Shown: positions 32,059-41,021, counted from the first letter of the stretch. The stretch is 64,000 nucleotides of DNA from Onthophagus taurus (GCF_036711975.1 NC_091974.1:62001-126000), one strand, 5' to 3'. The notes: generated from the sequence alone by a model not told the origin. Translations and numbers: made by a program.

Positions 32059-32798
32059 ATGGCTTTGATCAACGCACCTTCGCTGAAAGATTTGGCTCAA
32101 GCGAAAATCAATGTAAACATATCGAATCGTCTACATATACTATCACTCAAAGAATACTTGCCGTGGAAAGTAGTGTTAGACTTATGGAACACGTGGTTCC
32201 AGGATAATTGGTTCGAGCTTGGAACGCATAAAACATGTTCCGATGATGTGGACGTGAGGTGCATTACAATGGAGGTGTTTAATTATAAACTGAATCATAA
32301 GTTACAATGCGCCATCTTTAGAAATGTTGAAATTTTCAGGTAAATTAGAAATTAAAATATAGTCTTTAAAGATAATAATAGAGATGTTAATAATAATACT
32401 TTAGTGATGAAATTTTCAATCAAATAAATGGGGATGGAGTAGTATACAAGAGCATATCATACGATCACACTAAACACGGACCTGTTTGCGGCTATTGTTG
32501 GGATATGTTCGATATGGAGCTTAATTTTGGTGGTTTACGAAATAAAGAAGGATTTCAACTCAAACCACAAAACAGCAGAATTCGGGGGTTTCAAATTGTA
32601 AATAAAAGTGAATCCATTCTTGGGGGGTTTCAAATTATAAATAAGAGTGAATTCATTGAGCTAGTGGAAAGCGAGAAAATGTGGTGCGCGTTCTGCTTGA
32701 AGCGCCCAAATTTTGAAGTAAGTTTAAGAGTAGGAGTTTCCGAAGTTGTATACCAATTTTTAATGGTAGAAGTAGCTCGTTATAAGCTTGTAAGTTAA
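32059..32798 (+). CDS. Two-exon zinc-motif gene with a 65-bp intron
   Basis: Exon 1 (32059-32339) starts MALINAPSLKDL. It ends at CAG|GTAAAT, a good donor; reading on would give a stop two codons later. The acceptor TTTAG at 32400-32404 opens exon 2 (32405-32798). The split codon becomes AGT and the frame stays open to a stop, giving 224 residues. Exon 2 carries two CxxC pairs, VCGYCWDMF and WCAFCLKRPNF, about 60 residues apart, consistent with a metal site. Between them a segment is duplicated (GFQIVNKSES and GFQIINKSEF). The N-terminus (SLKDLAQAKI then LSLKEYLPW) has a SOCS/F-box-like hydrophobic spacing, which is a weak hint only. It reads opposite to its neighbours. Confidence 0.6.
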
Positions 32799-33056
32799 AT
32801 ATAAAAGATAAGTTAGTTTATTATAATTTACGTATAATATTTTTAAATAAATTTTTTTTGTAATATAAGCAATTGTTTGATATTTTTAAATATAATTTCA
32901 AATTAAATTTAAAGTTTTAAATAATGTAGGTATATTATTTTTAAAATAAGCTTGTAAGTTAAATATAAAAGATAAGTTAGTTTATTATAATTTACGTATA
33001 ATATTTTTAAATAAATTTTTTTTTGTAATATAAGCAATTGTTTGATATTTTTAAAT
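32783..33056. repeat. Direct repeat of about 108 bp
   Basis: AAGCTTGTAAGTTAAATATA and the following A/T-rich bases at 32783-32890 recur almost unchanged at about 32948-33056. The first copy overlaps the last codons and stop of the spliced gene, so its 3' end was duplicated downstream. Confidence 0.8.
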
Positions 33057-33781
33057 AATCCAAACGCATTGAGGAATTAATATTAAATAACTCTTTAAAG
33101 ATATATGTATGGGGGATGGAAATTTGATAAAGAAAACAAATTAAATTCAGGTCGAGGCATTTTAATCTAAATAAATTAAAAAATAAAAGTTAATATAAAT
33201 ATAATAACAATTTAAAATGAATAAACTCACTTTCTAATTTATATAAAATGGAGACATAAGCCCCCATATCCCGGTAAAATAATCCTGGTCCGAGGGGCGT
33301 ATAACCCCTCGGACACTTGTATCGAGGTAGGAGCCTCGACAAGAAAATTGATAACGGCACCCTCTAAATTTAAAGATATAAATTAAAATAATGAAATTAA
33401 ACTCCGAAGGGAGACTTACTTTTAAATGGGGAGGCAGAAGCCTCCCGCTATATCCTCGATAATTAGTTTAACTGAAAAAATATGAATTTTAAACTCAAAA
33501 CTTAAACTTTAACAATTTAGAGCTCACCTCTTCGATTATACATTGTAAATCAAAATGCGGTAAAACGGTATTGCATAAGACTTTATACCCTTTACAGAGT
33601 ATACCCTTATCAAGTGTGTGGTGTCCTAAGGAAACGACTTGGGCGCAACGTTCTTATGCTGCAAACCCTTATCAAATGTGGTTTCTTAAGGAAAAAGAAA
33701 CTCGAGTAAAATTCCATAAAATAGACGTTTAAAAAATTAAATTTTATTTAAAAAAATAATTCACATCGATATAAAAAATTT
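33057..33781. other. Non-coding stretch with clustered perfect hairpins
   Basis: No credible ORF. Three short perfect hairpins lie within 160 bp: GTCCGAGGGG/CCCCTCGGAC (33288-33297 with 33305-33314), CTTG..TCGAGG/CCTCGACAAG (33316-33343) and GGGAGGC/GCCTCCC (33429-33435 with 33440-33446). Further right an imperfect direct repeat (ACCCTTATCAAGTGTG near 33601 and ACCCTTATCAAATGTG near 33667, each followed by TAAGGAAA) lies about 100 bp from the integrase stop. This could be a structured RNA or a 3' processing region. Confidence 0.45.
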
Positions 33782-34720
33782 TTACGATATATCTTTATTT
33801 GATATCCAAGAATTATGGGATGAATCGAATCCTAACCATTTTACGTACAACTTATCCTTCTTCCTCTTCAACACCTTTTCAACGAGGTAAACGTTAGGTT
33901 GAGCGGTCCTTTGAAGTTCGAATTTGTAAAAAGCGCCTTTAATCGGATGGCCACGCACATCCTCCAATAAATATGAAATTGGATTTGTGATATTCACTTT
34001 AACGATTTTAAACAATTCGGCGGTCCAGTTGGGCAGATATCCTTTATCAAACACATGTTTATATTTACTGATACGAACAGCGTCTCCAACTCTAAACTTT
34101 CCTCTGCCGGCAATTTTAATATGATTGTACACTGTATCGAGAAGTTTATTCTCTACCGATTTCGAATTTATTTCAGACGGTTTCATTTTCGTAGTCGAAT
34201 GTTTCGTACTGTTATATCGAGATGTTATATCCTCCAATAGGTGCGCCCATTTATGATTTCCATATAGACTGAAGAACTTGTAGATTCTTTGTTTAACGGT
34301 TCGAATTACACGTTCAGCCATCGACGTTTTCATAACGCTATACGATGAAAAATGATTAATTTTAAAATCCGACATCAACCATTTAAATTGACTGTTGTAG
34401 AACTCTTTGCCCTGATCGGTTTGTAGATTTCGAGGCGCGCGACCGTCGTCTGTGAGAATTGAGCGTAGCGCTGCGGTGACGTCCGTAGAATTTTTACTTT
34501 TTAACGGACGCGTCCAAAGAAACTTGGAGAAACAGTCTATAACCACTAATATATATTTATATCCGGAATTCAATCTGGCAAACTCAATCATTTCAATTAG
34601 ATCCGCCTGCCATAGATCATCGATCCCCTTCAGGATGGTTCTTCGTCTAGCGAAAATACGTCTAGCGGGGCGATGGAGCTCCTCCACAATGACACGTTTC
34701 GCATCTGACACTTTCTCCAT
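33782..34720 (-). CDS. Polinton integrase, retroviral DDE type with chromodomain
   Basis: 312 codons starting MEKVSDAKRV. It inserts the element and makes the 6-bp staggered cut. Catalytic core: first Asp in WQADLIEM (about residue 39), second in LQTDQGKEFYN (about 100), Glu in TSMAERVIRTVK (about 135). An SH3-like segment follows (GKFRVGDAVRISK). A C-terminal chromodomain (VYLVEKVLKRKKDKLYVKWL, then HNSWI, from about residue 278) is typical of Polinton and chromovirus integrases and may direct insertion to chromatin. The frame is intact. It is the likely source of activity for elements that lack an integrase, such as the nested one. Confidence 0.92.
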   Translation of the reverse strand: MEKVSDAKRVIVEELHRPARRIFARRRTILKGIDDLWQADLIEMIEFARLNSGYKYILVVIDCFSKFLWTRPLKSKNSTDVTAALRSILTDDGRAPRNLQTDQGKEFYNSQFKWLMSDFKINHFSSYSVMKTSMAERVIRTVKQRIYKFFSLYGNHKWAHLLEDITSRYNSTKHSTTKMKPSEINSKSVENKLLDTVYNHIKIAGRGKFRVGDAVRISKYKHVFDKGYLPNWTAELFKIVKVNITNPISYLLEDVRGHPIKGAFYKFELQRTAQPNVYLVEKVLKRKKDKLYVKWLGFDSSHNSWISNKDIS

Positions 34721-34731
34721 TGTGACAATTA

Positions 34732-35764
34732 AGGTTTGAGACCAACCTTTTTCTCTAATATATCAAGTCGGGAAAATATAGCGGAATCCATGAGGTCAAC
34801 TCGCGACTTTTGCGCACCGATCGACTGTCGTATATTCGATATGAGCGTATCAATCACCGATAGACGATTTCTAATGCGATTTAGATTCAAAGGTATATCG
34901 GTGTTTACCGTTTTCATTAGCGATGCGATCTGTCCGATCTGTCCCCCAACTTTGTTAATCGATCGGAAAGTTGAGTTAAATCACCAGAGACGTCCGAGTA
35001 ATTTCGATTAATAACATCTGTGAACTTTGCCGCCGTATCAGTTAATTCGTTGGAAATTTCGGTAATTTTCACATCGCCAACATCAATTTTAGCATGCAGA
35101 TTTTTAATATCGGATACCCAGTGCGATTTTAAATTTAAAATCTGATCCTCGATCGCTTCGATTGAAGGCTTTAAATTTTCGGAAACTTGCAGATCGATAT
35201 ATTTCTTGCTGGCATCAAATTCATCACGTAGGGTTTGAATCTCCGGCGTAACTTGTTGGGATTTAATTCGCAAATCTTGAACACCCGATTTTAAATTTAA
35301 AATCTGATCTTCGATCGCTTCGATTGAAGGCTTTAAATTTCCAGAAACTTGAAGATCAATATATTTCTTGCTGGCATCAATTTCATCACGTAGGGTTTCA
35401 ATCACCGACGTAACTTGTCTGGATTTATCTCGCAAATCCTCAACCTCCGATTTTAAAGAATAATGAAGATTCCTATTGGCTCGCATTGTCCTACTTATTG
35501 AATCGAACACACGTTTATACTCCGTATCGTCTTAAACATCTCATCTACATATGCTTTTATAACGCAATCGTTTTCTAACGATGGACTTTGTACATTACTA
35601 AGTTTACGTCCCTGCATATCATAATCCCCAGATGAGGTTAACGGTAATCCAACCCCCCGCTGAGACGTTCCGGCTTCATCAATTATTCTACCCCATGAAG
35701 ATGCGTGCAACGTACGTCCGAATTTATCGATACTGATAATACCACCAACACCGCCTCCAAACAT
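34732..35764 (-). pseudogene. Fibre-like coiled-coil protein, two frameshifts
   Basis: Three minus-strand ORFs (35495-35764, 34917-35510, 34729-34917) are continuous pieces of one gene of about 340 residues. The N-terminus is Gly-rich (MFGGGVGGIISIDKFG). Then comes GDYDMQGRKLSNVQSPS and AYVDEMF, close to the motif of phage tail fibres that reads NxxxKxxxNVxxPxxxxDAVxxxYVD. The body is heptad-patterned coiled coil with a 54-residue internal repeat (SKKYIDLQVSENLKPSIEAI). Shifts lie near 35500 and at a GGGGG run near 34955. The middle ORF has no ATG of its own. A virion fibre or spike role is inferred from architecture and from its position beside the ATPase and capsid genes. Confidence 0.6.
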
Positions 35765-35776
35765 GTCCGTAGTAAT

Positions 35777-36760
35777 TTATTTGATAACGTTGATTTCTTT
35801 AAGCTCCTCCACAATATACGCAATCTCGTTTCTATGCGAATTGTTTCCGGCCGCATACGATGCATGCAACAATCGCAATCGATCTACCAATTCGTTAACA
35901 TCATCCCAGTATTTATACTGAATCCGAGTGGAATTAACCTCTAGACCCGATCCTGCAGCTGTTTCACCCGCGCTGCTAAATAGCGGTTTAATTATTTTAA
36001 TATATTTTTCAGAACGATTACTCGCTATGGGACCGGTATAGTTCTGTTTATGAGCTCCCGTATACGTTAGAATCTCTTTATACTTGCGAAGATCCTCTTC
36101 CGTAAAATTTTTAGGTGTTTTCAATTGTATGAGCTCGTATAAACCTGAGCTGGTTGCAATATTTAATTTACCACCGTCTAGTGATATGTGAGCGTCGGTA
36201 AATTCAACAGGTTTTGAACCAATCTTCCATCCATCTGTTTTAGAATCATACCTTATACCCATTCTGAGATCAATTGAATCCCGTTTGCCGTACATATAAT
36301 ATAAATTTCTAATTCCGACGGGTAGCCTTCCAATAGGTATACGCTCTAATTTTGCATCGGGTTTCGTCAACGTTGACGTTGAAGGGGATTTTGATACATC
36401 AGCCCCCAAATTTTCAATCATTTGCGAACCCTTGGGAATTACGGTCGGACTTTTAACCTCAAATTTATCAACATCTTCATCACTAAACTTTATCTCTTTA
36501 ATTTCGCCCTTAACTGTTTTCTGTTGAGTCTTTCGATGCAATTTTATCGGTACCTTTACGTCATCCAATTTTTTTGATATATCCTTCAAAGTATCGCTTA
36601 ACGGTCGGTGGAGTTTAGCTATAAGCGCGTCATCGCGTTCCTGGCCTAGTCTAATCGCCAGGCGTTTACGCTTTATCGCATTCGTGATGTTTACTATAGC
36701 TCTATCACGTTCGGCGTTTGACCGCTTGCCTACTTTATTTTGTTTACTACTATAAGTGGC
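35777..36760 (-). CDS. Conserved Polinton protein with C-terminal DUF8207-like domain
   Basis: 327 codons from the ATG of MATYSSKQNK; the ORF is open 11 codons further but without an ATG. The N-terminal half is basic and helical, then linker. The C-terminal half has IGRLPVGIRNLYYMYG, YKEILTYTGAHKQNY, and ends YKYWDDVNELVDRLRLLHAS, AGNNSHRNEIAYIVEELKE. That ending is a recurrent domain of insect transposon proteins which I recall as DUF8207. It ends only 12 bp before the fibre gene's start, which suggests a shared transcript. Role unknown; a structural or assembly role is possible from the context. Confidence 0.7.
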   Translation of the reverse strand, partial: ATYSSKQNKVGKRSNAERDRAIVNITNAIKRKRLAIRLGQERDDALIAKLHRPLSDTLKDISKKLDDVKVPIKLHRKTQQKTVKGEIKEIKFSDEDVDKFEVKSPTVIPKGSQMIENLGADVSKSPSTSTLTKPDAKLERIPIGRLPVGIRNLYYMYGKRDSIDLRMGIRYDSKTDGWKIGSKPVEFTDAHISLDGGKLNIATSSGLYELIQLKTPKNFTEEDLRKYKEILTYTGAHKQNYTGPIASNRSEKYIKIIKPLFSSAGETAAGSGLEVNSTRIQYKYWDDVNELVDRLRLLHASYAAGNNSHRNEIAYIVEELKEINVIK

Positions 36761-36824
36761 CATCGATGATAATGGTGATGATGATGACCTCACACAAACG
36801 CATGTAAAATAGCAATGCGTCTTT

Positions 36825-37565
36825 TCAATCTGGGTAGATGTATTTATCCATGCCTATACGATATCTACCATCCTTAATTTCAAAGTCTTTCATTATAATT
36901 AATGGGTTATATTTACCGTCGTTCCAACAGCGTCTACACATCTCTTTAAATTCTTCAAACCTCATATCGGTATTTACATGTTCGTCGTATACATGTTTCA
37001 AATTCACCTCATCCTGCTTGAAAAGCACTAACACGTTAGCGTTATCCCGAATTAGATGTTTAGGTATACGCGTATAGGTCTGTGTAAGGTAGAAAGAGTC
37101 TACGTTTCTATGTCTACCCATAGAAAAATACGCTCGAATTTTATCCTGCTTATCGCACGCCACATCATCGAATATAAAAATTGAATTCTCCTTAGCTTCA
37201 TTCGGATCCACTACGGCGTCATTATCGCTGAATCGATAGAATCCAATTTCCGGAAGTCGATTCAAAACTAAACTTAAAAGTTCATATTTCGGTTGCCCCA
37301 GTGACTTTGAGTAAATGTAGATATTTTCGAATGTCAGACCATTTTCATCAAATATTAGATTCAAAATTAAATTTGTCTTCCCACAGCCAGAAGGTCCGCA
37401 GACAATTGCGCGTAAACTGTTGGGTATTAAATCGCTATGTCTACGCTTCGTCTCCGTTGCTGATACCAGTCGATCGAGATCAGTCAATGGCATAGTTAGA
37501 GAAGGGTGTTTCACTACACGCATGTTGTCAAAAATTGACTGAGACTCTAACGTACCTGCACGCAT
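36825..37565 (-). CDS. Genome-packaging ATPase, FtsK/HerA (A32-like) family
   Basis: 246 codons. Walker A is CGPSGCGKTN (about residue 52) and Walker B is SIFIFDDVAC (about 125). A conserved glutamine/arginine region follows (YLTQTYTRIPKHLIRDNANVL). This family pumps DNA into preformed capsids in viruses with double jelly-roll capsids and is a core Polinton gene. The start at 37565 lies in the TATA-like sequence shared with the rightward genes; the second Met (MRVVKHPSL, 37523) is an alternative start. Intact. Confidence 0.92.
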   Translation of the reverse strand: MRAGTLESQSIFDNMRVVKHPSLTMPLTDLDRLVSATETKRRHSDLIPNSLRAIVCGPSGCGKTNLILNLIFDENGLTFENIYIYSKSLGQPKYELLSLVLNRLPEIGFYRFSDNDAVVDPNEAKENSIFIFDDVACDKQDKIRAYFSMGRHRNVDSFYLTQTYTRIPKHLIRDNANVLVLFKQDEVNLKHVYDEHVNTDMRFEEFKEMCRRCWNDGKYNPLIIMKDFEIKDGRYRIGMDKYIYPD

Positions 37566-37613
37566 ATATAAAGGTCCCGGTTATGTTTGAAATCGCATCA
37601 CTTGAGAGTAATG
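37560..37613 (+). promoter_or_regulatory. TATA box between the two gene arms
   Basis: TATATAAA at 37565-37572 lies about 40 bp upstream of the ATG at 37611. An initiator-like ATCACTT is near 37596. This supports 37611 over the ORF's upstream ATG at 37587 as the start of the rightward gene. The ATPase gene starts within the same 10 bp on the other strand, so the promoters of the two arms overlap or abut. Confidence 0.55.
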
Positions 37614-38492
37614 CTCGCTCAAGGTAACACATCAACAGTAGCTTCAATTCGAGGTGGAGGAATTTTAAATTCAATTATCAACAAACTCCCCGTAGAGTTA
37701 CACATTCCCGGATATCAATTTTGCGGGCCCGGAACAAAGTTGGATAAACGCTTGGCACGAGGTGAAAAAGGCATAAATCCGCTAGATCGCGCCTGTAGAG
37801 AACACGATATAGCCTATAGGGATAATAAAACATTAGATCAACGTCACGAGGCCGATAGGCGTTTAGAGGATACCGCTTGGGACAGGGTGAATGCGAAAGA
37901 CTCATCACTTGGTGAAAAGACTGCGGCGTGGTTAGTTACAAACGCTATGAAAGCGAAACGTAAATTAGGCATGGGGCATAAGCGTAAAGGTGGTGGTGGT
38001 AAAAGCCGGCGAAAACGTCGAGGTGGATCATTGAAGTCGAAAAGTGGTGGTAAACAGGTGACCTTTCAAAAGGGGATAGTTAAGCGTATAGCAAATGATT
38101 TACCGAAAAACACCGATAGTTTACGAGAAGCGGCGCGATTGGCGTTGAAAGGTGCTCGCGTAGCCGTAAAGTCTGTAGGCGGAAAGCGAAAAGTTAAAAT
38201 TCCACGAACAATCCCAATTCCAGTTAAACGAGGAGGAATATTACCACTTTTACCTGCGATATTCGCCGGACTGTCAGCTCTCAGCGCACTATCCGGAGGC
38301 GCGGCCGGAGTCTATAGAGCAGTAAAGAAAACTCAAGAGGCGAAGGATAAAATGAAAGAAGCTGAGCGGCACAATAAAGCAATGGAGGACATTGCGATCG
38401 GAAAGACGGGGAGTGGTATTTACATTAAAAGGTATAAAAAGGGATTGGGTATATATTTAACGAAGAAGAAGAAGACTCAAAAAAACTTTTAA
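37611..38492 (+). CDS. PLA2-domain virion protein fused to a membrane-active/core-like C-terminus
   Basis: 293 codons starting MLAQGNTSTV. The N-terminal third has the parvovirus-VP1-type phospholipase A2 signature: a calcium loop in YQFCGPGTKLDKR and a catalytic His-Asp pair in DRACREHDIAY. In parvoviruses this domain opens endosomal membranes. A long Lys/Arg/Gly-rich linker follows (KRKGGGGKSRRKRRGG), then a hydrophobic GGILPLLPAIFAGLSALSAL segment with an amphipathic helix, and a Gly-Ile-Tyr-rich basic tail. The C-terminal part resembles adenovirus pVI/pX-type minor proteins. The combination is known from virus-like Polintons (adintoviruses). Intact. Confidence 0.85.
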   Translation: MLAQGNTSTVASIRGGGILNSIINKLPVELHIPGYQFCGPGTKLDKRLARGEKGINPLDRACREHDIAYRDNKTLDQRHEADRRLEDTAWDRVNAKDSSLGEKTAAWLVTNAMKAKRKLGMGHKRKGGGGKSRRKRRGGSLKSKSGGKQVTFQKGIVKRIANDLPKNTDSLREAARLALKGARVAVKSVGGKRKVKIPRTIPIPVKRGGILPLLPAIFAGLSALSALSGGAAGVYRAVKKTQEAKDKMKEAERHNKAMEDIAIGKTGSGIYIKRYKKGLGIYLTKKKKTQKNF

Positions 38493-38795
38493 GGCTGCTA
38501 CCCAAGAGACCTCTAACCAACTTTGATATACTACGTTACGCTAAATCTCTAAATATCCCAAAATTCATTACAAAGCGGAGATGGAACTCATTGGGTAGTC
38601 TATAGAAAATCCGGTAATAGAGTGTTCTATTTTGATAGTTATGGGGATCTCAAACCCCCCAAAGAACTTTTAAAGTACTTTAAAGACACTCAAATTATAT
38701 ACAACCACGATAATTATCAAAAGGACAATCAGTACAATTGCGGGCATTTATGTATAAAATTCCTACTTCAAACAGGAAACGGGTCATATGTATAA
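38480..38795 (+). pseudogene. Adenovirus-type cysteine protease, internally deleted and frameshifted
   Basis: The N-terminal family motif (PLTNFDILRYAKSLNIPKF) is in one frame up to about 38568. The rest is in another frame from about 38573: SGDGTHWVVYRKSG with the catalytic His, VFYFDSYGD with the acidic residue, and YNCGHLCIKFLL with the catalytic Cys. The roughly 20-residue segment normally between them is missing, so the gene has an out-of-frame deletion. Adenain-type proteases mature the capsid proteins, so this copy could not complete virion maturation alone. It begins within the last codons of the PLA2 gene and ends 2 bp before the next start. Confidence 0.85.
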
Positions 38796-38797
38796 CG

Positions 38798-39577
38798 ATG
38801 TCGCAGACGTTCACACTGGTTGGTACGAAGAGCGAAATTTCTGAGGAATACTTTCCACCTATACAATTGGATTCCAACTTTAACTATTCATTGGGACTGA
38901 TTGGTCTGTACACATATAACAGCATACCCAACATTGAAGAGGGAGTTAACGATAAATTCCACTTTACAATAGTAAATCCCATCAATAAACAGCAGCAGCA
39001 ACAGCAGGGGCCTAAGAATACTTCAAAAGAGGTAATCGGAATTCCTACGGGCGTATACGAAATTTCAGATATTGAAAAATATTTGCAAAAGGAGATTCTA
39101 CGGTTGGTCGGATTGGATAAGATAGATAGACCTGAGGCCCTATTGTCCCTCAAGGCTAATAACAATACGTTACAGTGCGAGATTAGCAGCAACTACTTGG
39201 AGATTGATTTCACAGAATCCGATTCGATTGCTTCGATTTTAGGATTCTCCCAACGTACACTGAAACCCGAACAATTACACAGATCCGATCTCCCTGTAAA
39301 TATAATACGCGTGACGTCCGTTCGCGTGGAGTGTAATATAATTTCTGGATCATATTACAACAATAAGCAGTCACATACGCTATTCGAATTTGCACCGGCG
39401 GTAGATCCTGGCTTCAGTATAAATATAGAGCCTAGGAACCCAATATATTTCGCAGTCGACACCGATCGACCGATAACGAACATTACCCTTAGACTCCTGG
39501 ATCAGCGCGGTAGATTGGTAAACTTTCGAGGAGAAGAAATCGTAATTAGGTTAGAGCTGAAACGTGTTGCATTATAA
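38798..39577 (+). CDS. Minor capsid (penton-like) protein
   Basis: 259 codons from the ATG of MSQTFTLVGTKSEIS. The ORF extends upstream in frame, but that part overlaps the protease. The protein has the single jelly-roll penton pattern of Polintons: FPPIQLDSNFNYSLGLIGL near the start, then IGIPTGVYEISDIEKYLQ, then a strand-rich C-terminus (NITLRLLDQRGRLVNFRGEE). It is expected to occupy the vertices of the capsid. The stop overlaps the next start as TAATG. Confidence 0.8.
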   Translation: MSQTFTLVGTKSEISEEYFPPIQLDSNFNYSLGLIGLYTYNSIPNIEEGVNDKFHFTIVNPINKQQQQQQGPKNTSKEVIGIPTGVYEISDIEKYLQKEILRLVGLDKIDRPEALLSLKANNNTLQCEISSNYLEIDFTESDSIASILGFSQRTLKPEQLHRSDLPVNIIRVTSVRVECNIISGSYYNNKQSHTLFEFAPAVDPGFSINIEPRNPIYFAVDTDRPITNITLRLLDQRGRLVNFRGEEIVIRLELKRVAL

Positions 39578-39786
39578 TGGGATTTATGTTTGAAACGCCT
39601 GGTGGTGGTGGTGGAACCTATCGCCCACCACCATCACAGCCTACCTTGAAAAAGGGTAAAGGGTATAAATGTAAACGTAAGAGAACGTCTAGATCAGTCT
39701 GCAGAAAGACTTCGTTGCGACCTGACAACGTTCGTTTCCTTCAAGATTTGGGGTACCATGTCAACAAAAAAATTAAACATTTATAG
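39577..39786 (+). CDS. Small basic Gly/Pro-rich protein (core or cement type)
   Basis: 69 codons: MGFMFETPGGGGG, PPPSQPTLKKGKG, then KCKRKRTSRSVCRK and a short helical end. Its start overlaps the minor capsid stop by one base and its last 29 bases overlap the major capsid start. A conserved position between the two capsid genes and strong positive charge suggest a DNA-condensing or capsid-associated role, by analogy with small adenovirus core proteins. Confidence 0.6.
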   Translation: MGFMFETPGGGGGTYRPPPSQPTLKKGKGYKCKRKRTSRSVCRKTSLRPDNVRFLQDLGYHVNKKIKHL

Positions 39787-40984
39787 AGATCCTATCGTGG
39801 ATAATTCCATCGCTAGGGAAGAGGTGCACAGTTACCATCCTTCAACAAATTCGTTTCAAAACAACGATGTGTTCACCATTGAACTGAACCAAGAAGATGT
39901 TTTATTTTCCTTTTTCGAGAGTTATATACGAATTGAGGGTAACTATGTTAAAAAATTGACGGATCCTGCAGATAGCGTAAGTTTAACGCACAATTTGCCG
40001 GCATTTCTATTTGAGTACATCGCATTCGAACATAATGGCGTTGAAATAGAACGTGTTCGTGAACCAGGGCTCACATCGCTAATTAGAACCCTTCTACACC
40101 ATAACGATGTGGAATGTAAATCATTGGAAATTGCCGGGTTAAAATGGCCTCCTGAAGGAGCCTTACCCACGGTGGACAGCGCAAACGATAACTTTGTATT
40201 TCAAATCCCACTTGTGCACATTTTTGGATTATTTAGAGACTACAATCAGGTTATGAGAGGTCGTTTCAAGTTTAGGTTTGTCAGAAGCCGCACAGATTCA
40301 AACTGTTTTAAATCTATATCGACTAAAGCCGACCCCAGCACTGCAGAGTTTACCATAAAGACAGTGTCATTACTGGCGAAGCATGTTTATCCCAGTCCAT
40401 CGATAAAGATTAAACTTTTGGATGGGCTAAATAAAAATTCGAATATAGCTGTACCTTTTCGTAAATGGACGTTTTATGAATTGTCATCTATGAGACGGGG
40501 GAATAAAGAGATTTGGCCTGTTACATCAACTACTAACAGGGGTAGACCGCAATATGTCATAGTGGCATTCCAAACCAATCGAAAGGATCAGCCGAAATCT
40601 GATTGTACGCTGTTTGACCACTTGAACATTATAGATCTTAAAGTCTATTTAAATTCATATTCCTACCCATTCGAGTCTATGAATTTGGATTTTACGAAGG
40701 AAAACTACGTTGAACTATATAAAATGTATACGGAATTTCAATCATACATTTGGGAATCTAACCGAAAACAACCGATAATGGATTTCAATAGTTTCAAGAA
40801 AAGACCTCTATTCGTAATTGATACCACAAAGAATAATGATGAGGAGGCAGCGCCATCTGCATCATGTGAAGTGCGGCTTGAAATTCACAGTGATAAAGAT
40901 TTTCCCGCCAACACGAAGGCATACTGTATCCTAATACAGGAATCTATGTATACCTATAAGCCGCTGAGTGGGGAGGTCCGTTAA
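39758..40984 (+). CDS. Major capsid protein, double jelly-roll type
   Basis: 408 codons starting MSTKKLNIYRDPIVDNS. The predicted strands are evenly spread. Recognisable Polinton capsid segments are VFTIELNQEDVLFSFFESYI near the N-terminus, AFLFEYIAFEHNGVEIER, FVFQIPLVHIFGLFRDY, and near the C-terminus VRLEIHSDKDFPANTKAYC followed by YTYKPLSGEV. It would form the hexamers of an icosahedral shell. The assignment rests on these segments and on the flanking minor capsid and protease genes, not on a structural comparison. Intact. Confidence 0.8.
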   Translation: MSTKKLNIYRDPIVDNSIAREEVHSYHPSTNSFQNNDVFTIELNQEDVLFSFFESYIRIEGNYVKKLTDPADSVSLTHNLPAFLFEYIAFEHNGVEIERVREPGLTSLIRTLLHHNDVECKSLEIAGLKWPPEGALPTVDSANDNFVFQIPLVHIFGLFRDYNQVMRGRFKFRFVRSRTDSNCFKSISTKADPSTAEFTIKTVSLLAKHVYPSPSIKIKLLDGLNKNSNIAVPFRKWTFYELSSMRRGNKEIWPVTSTTNRGRPQYVIVAFQTNRKDQPKSDCTLFDHLNIIDLKVYLNSYSYPFESMNLDFTKENYVELYKMYTEFQSYIWESNRKQPIMDFNSFKKRPLFVIDTTKNNDEEAAPSASCEVRLEIHSDKDFPANTKAYCILIQESMYTYKPLSGEVR

Positions 40985-41021
40985 ATTGAGTCAATTTCGA
41001 TTGCGCATCATAGTCAGAGTT

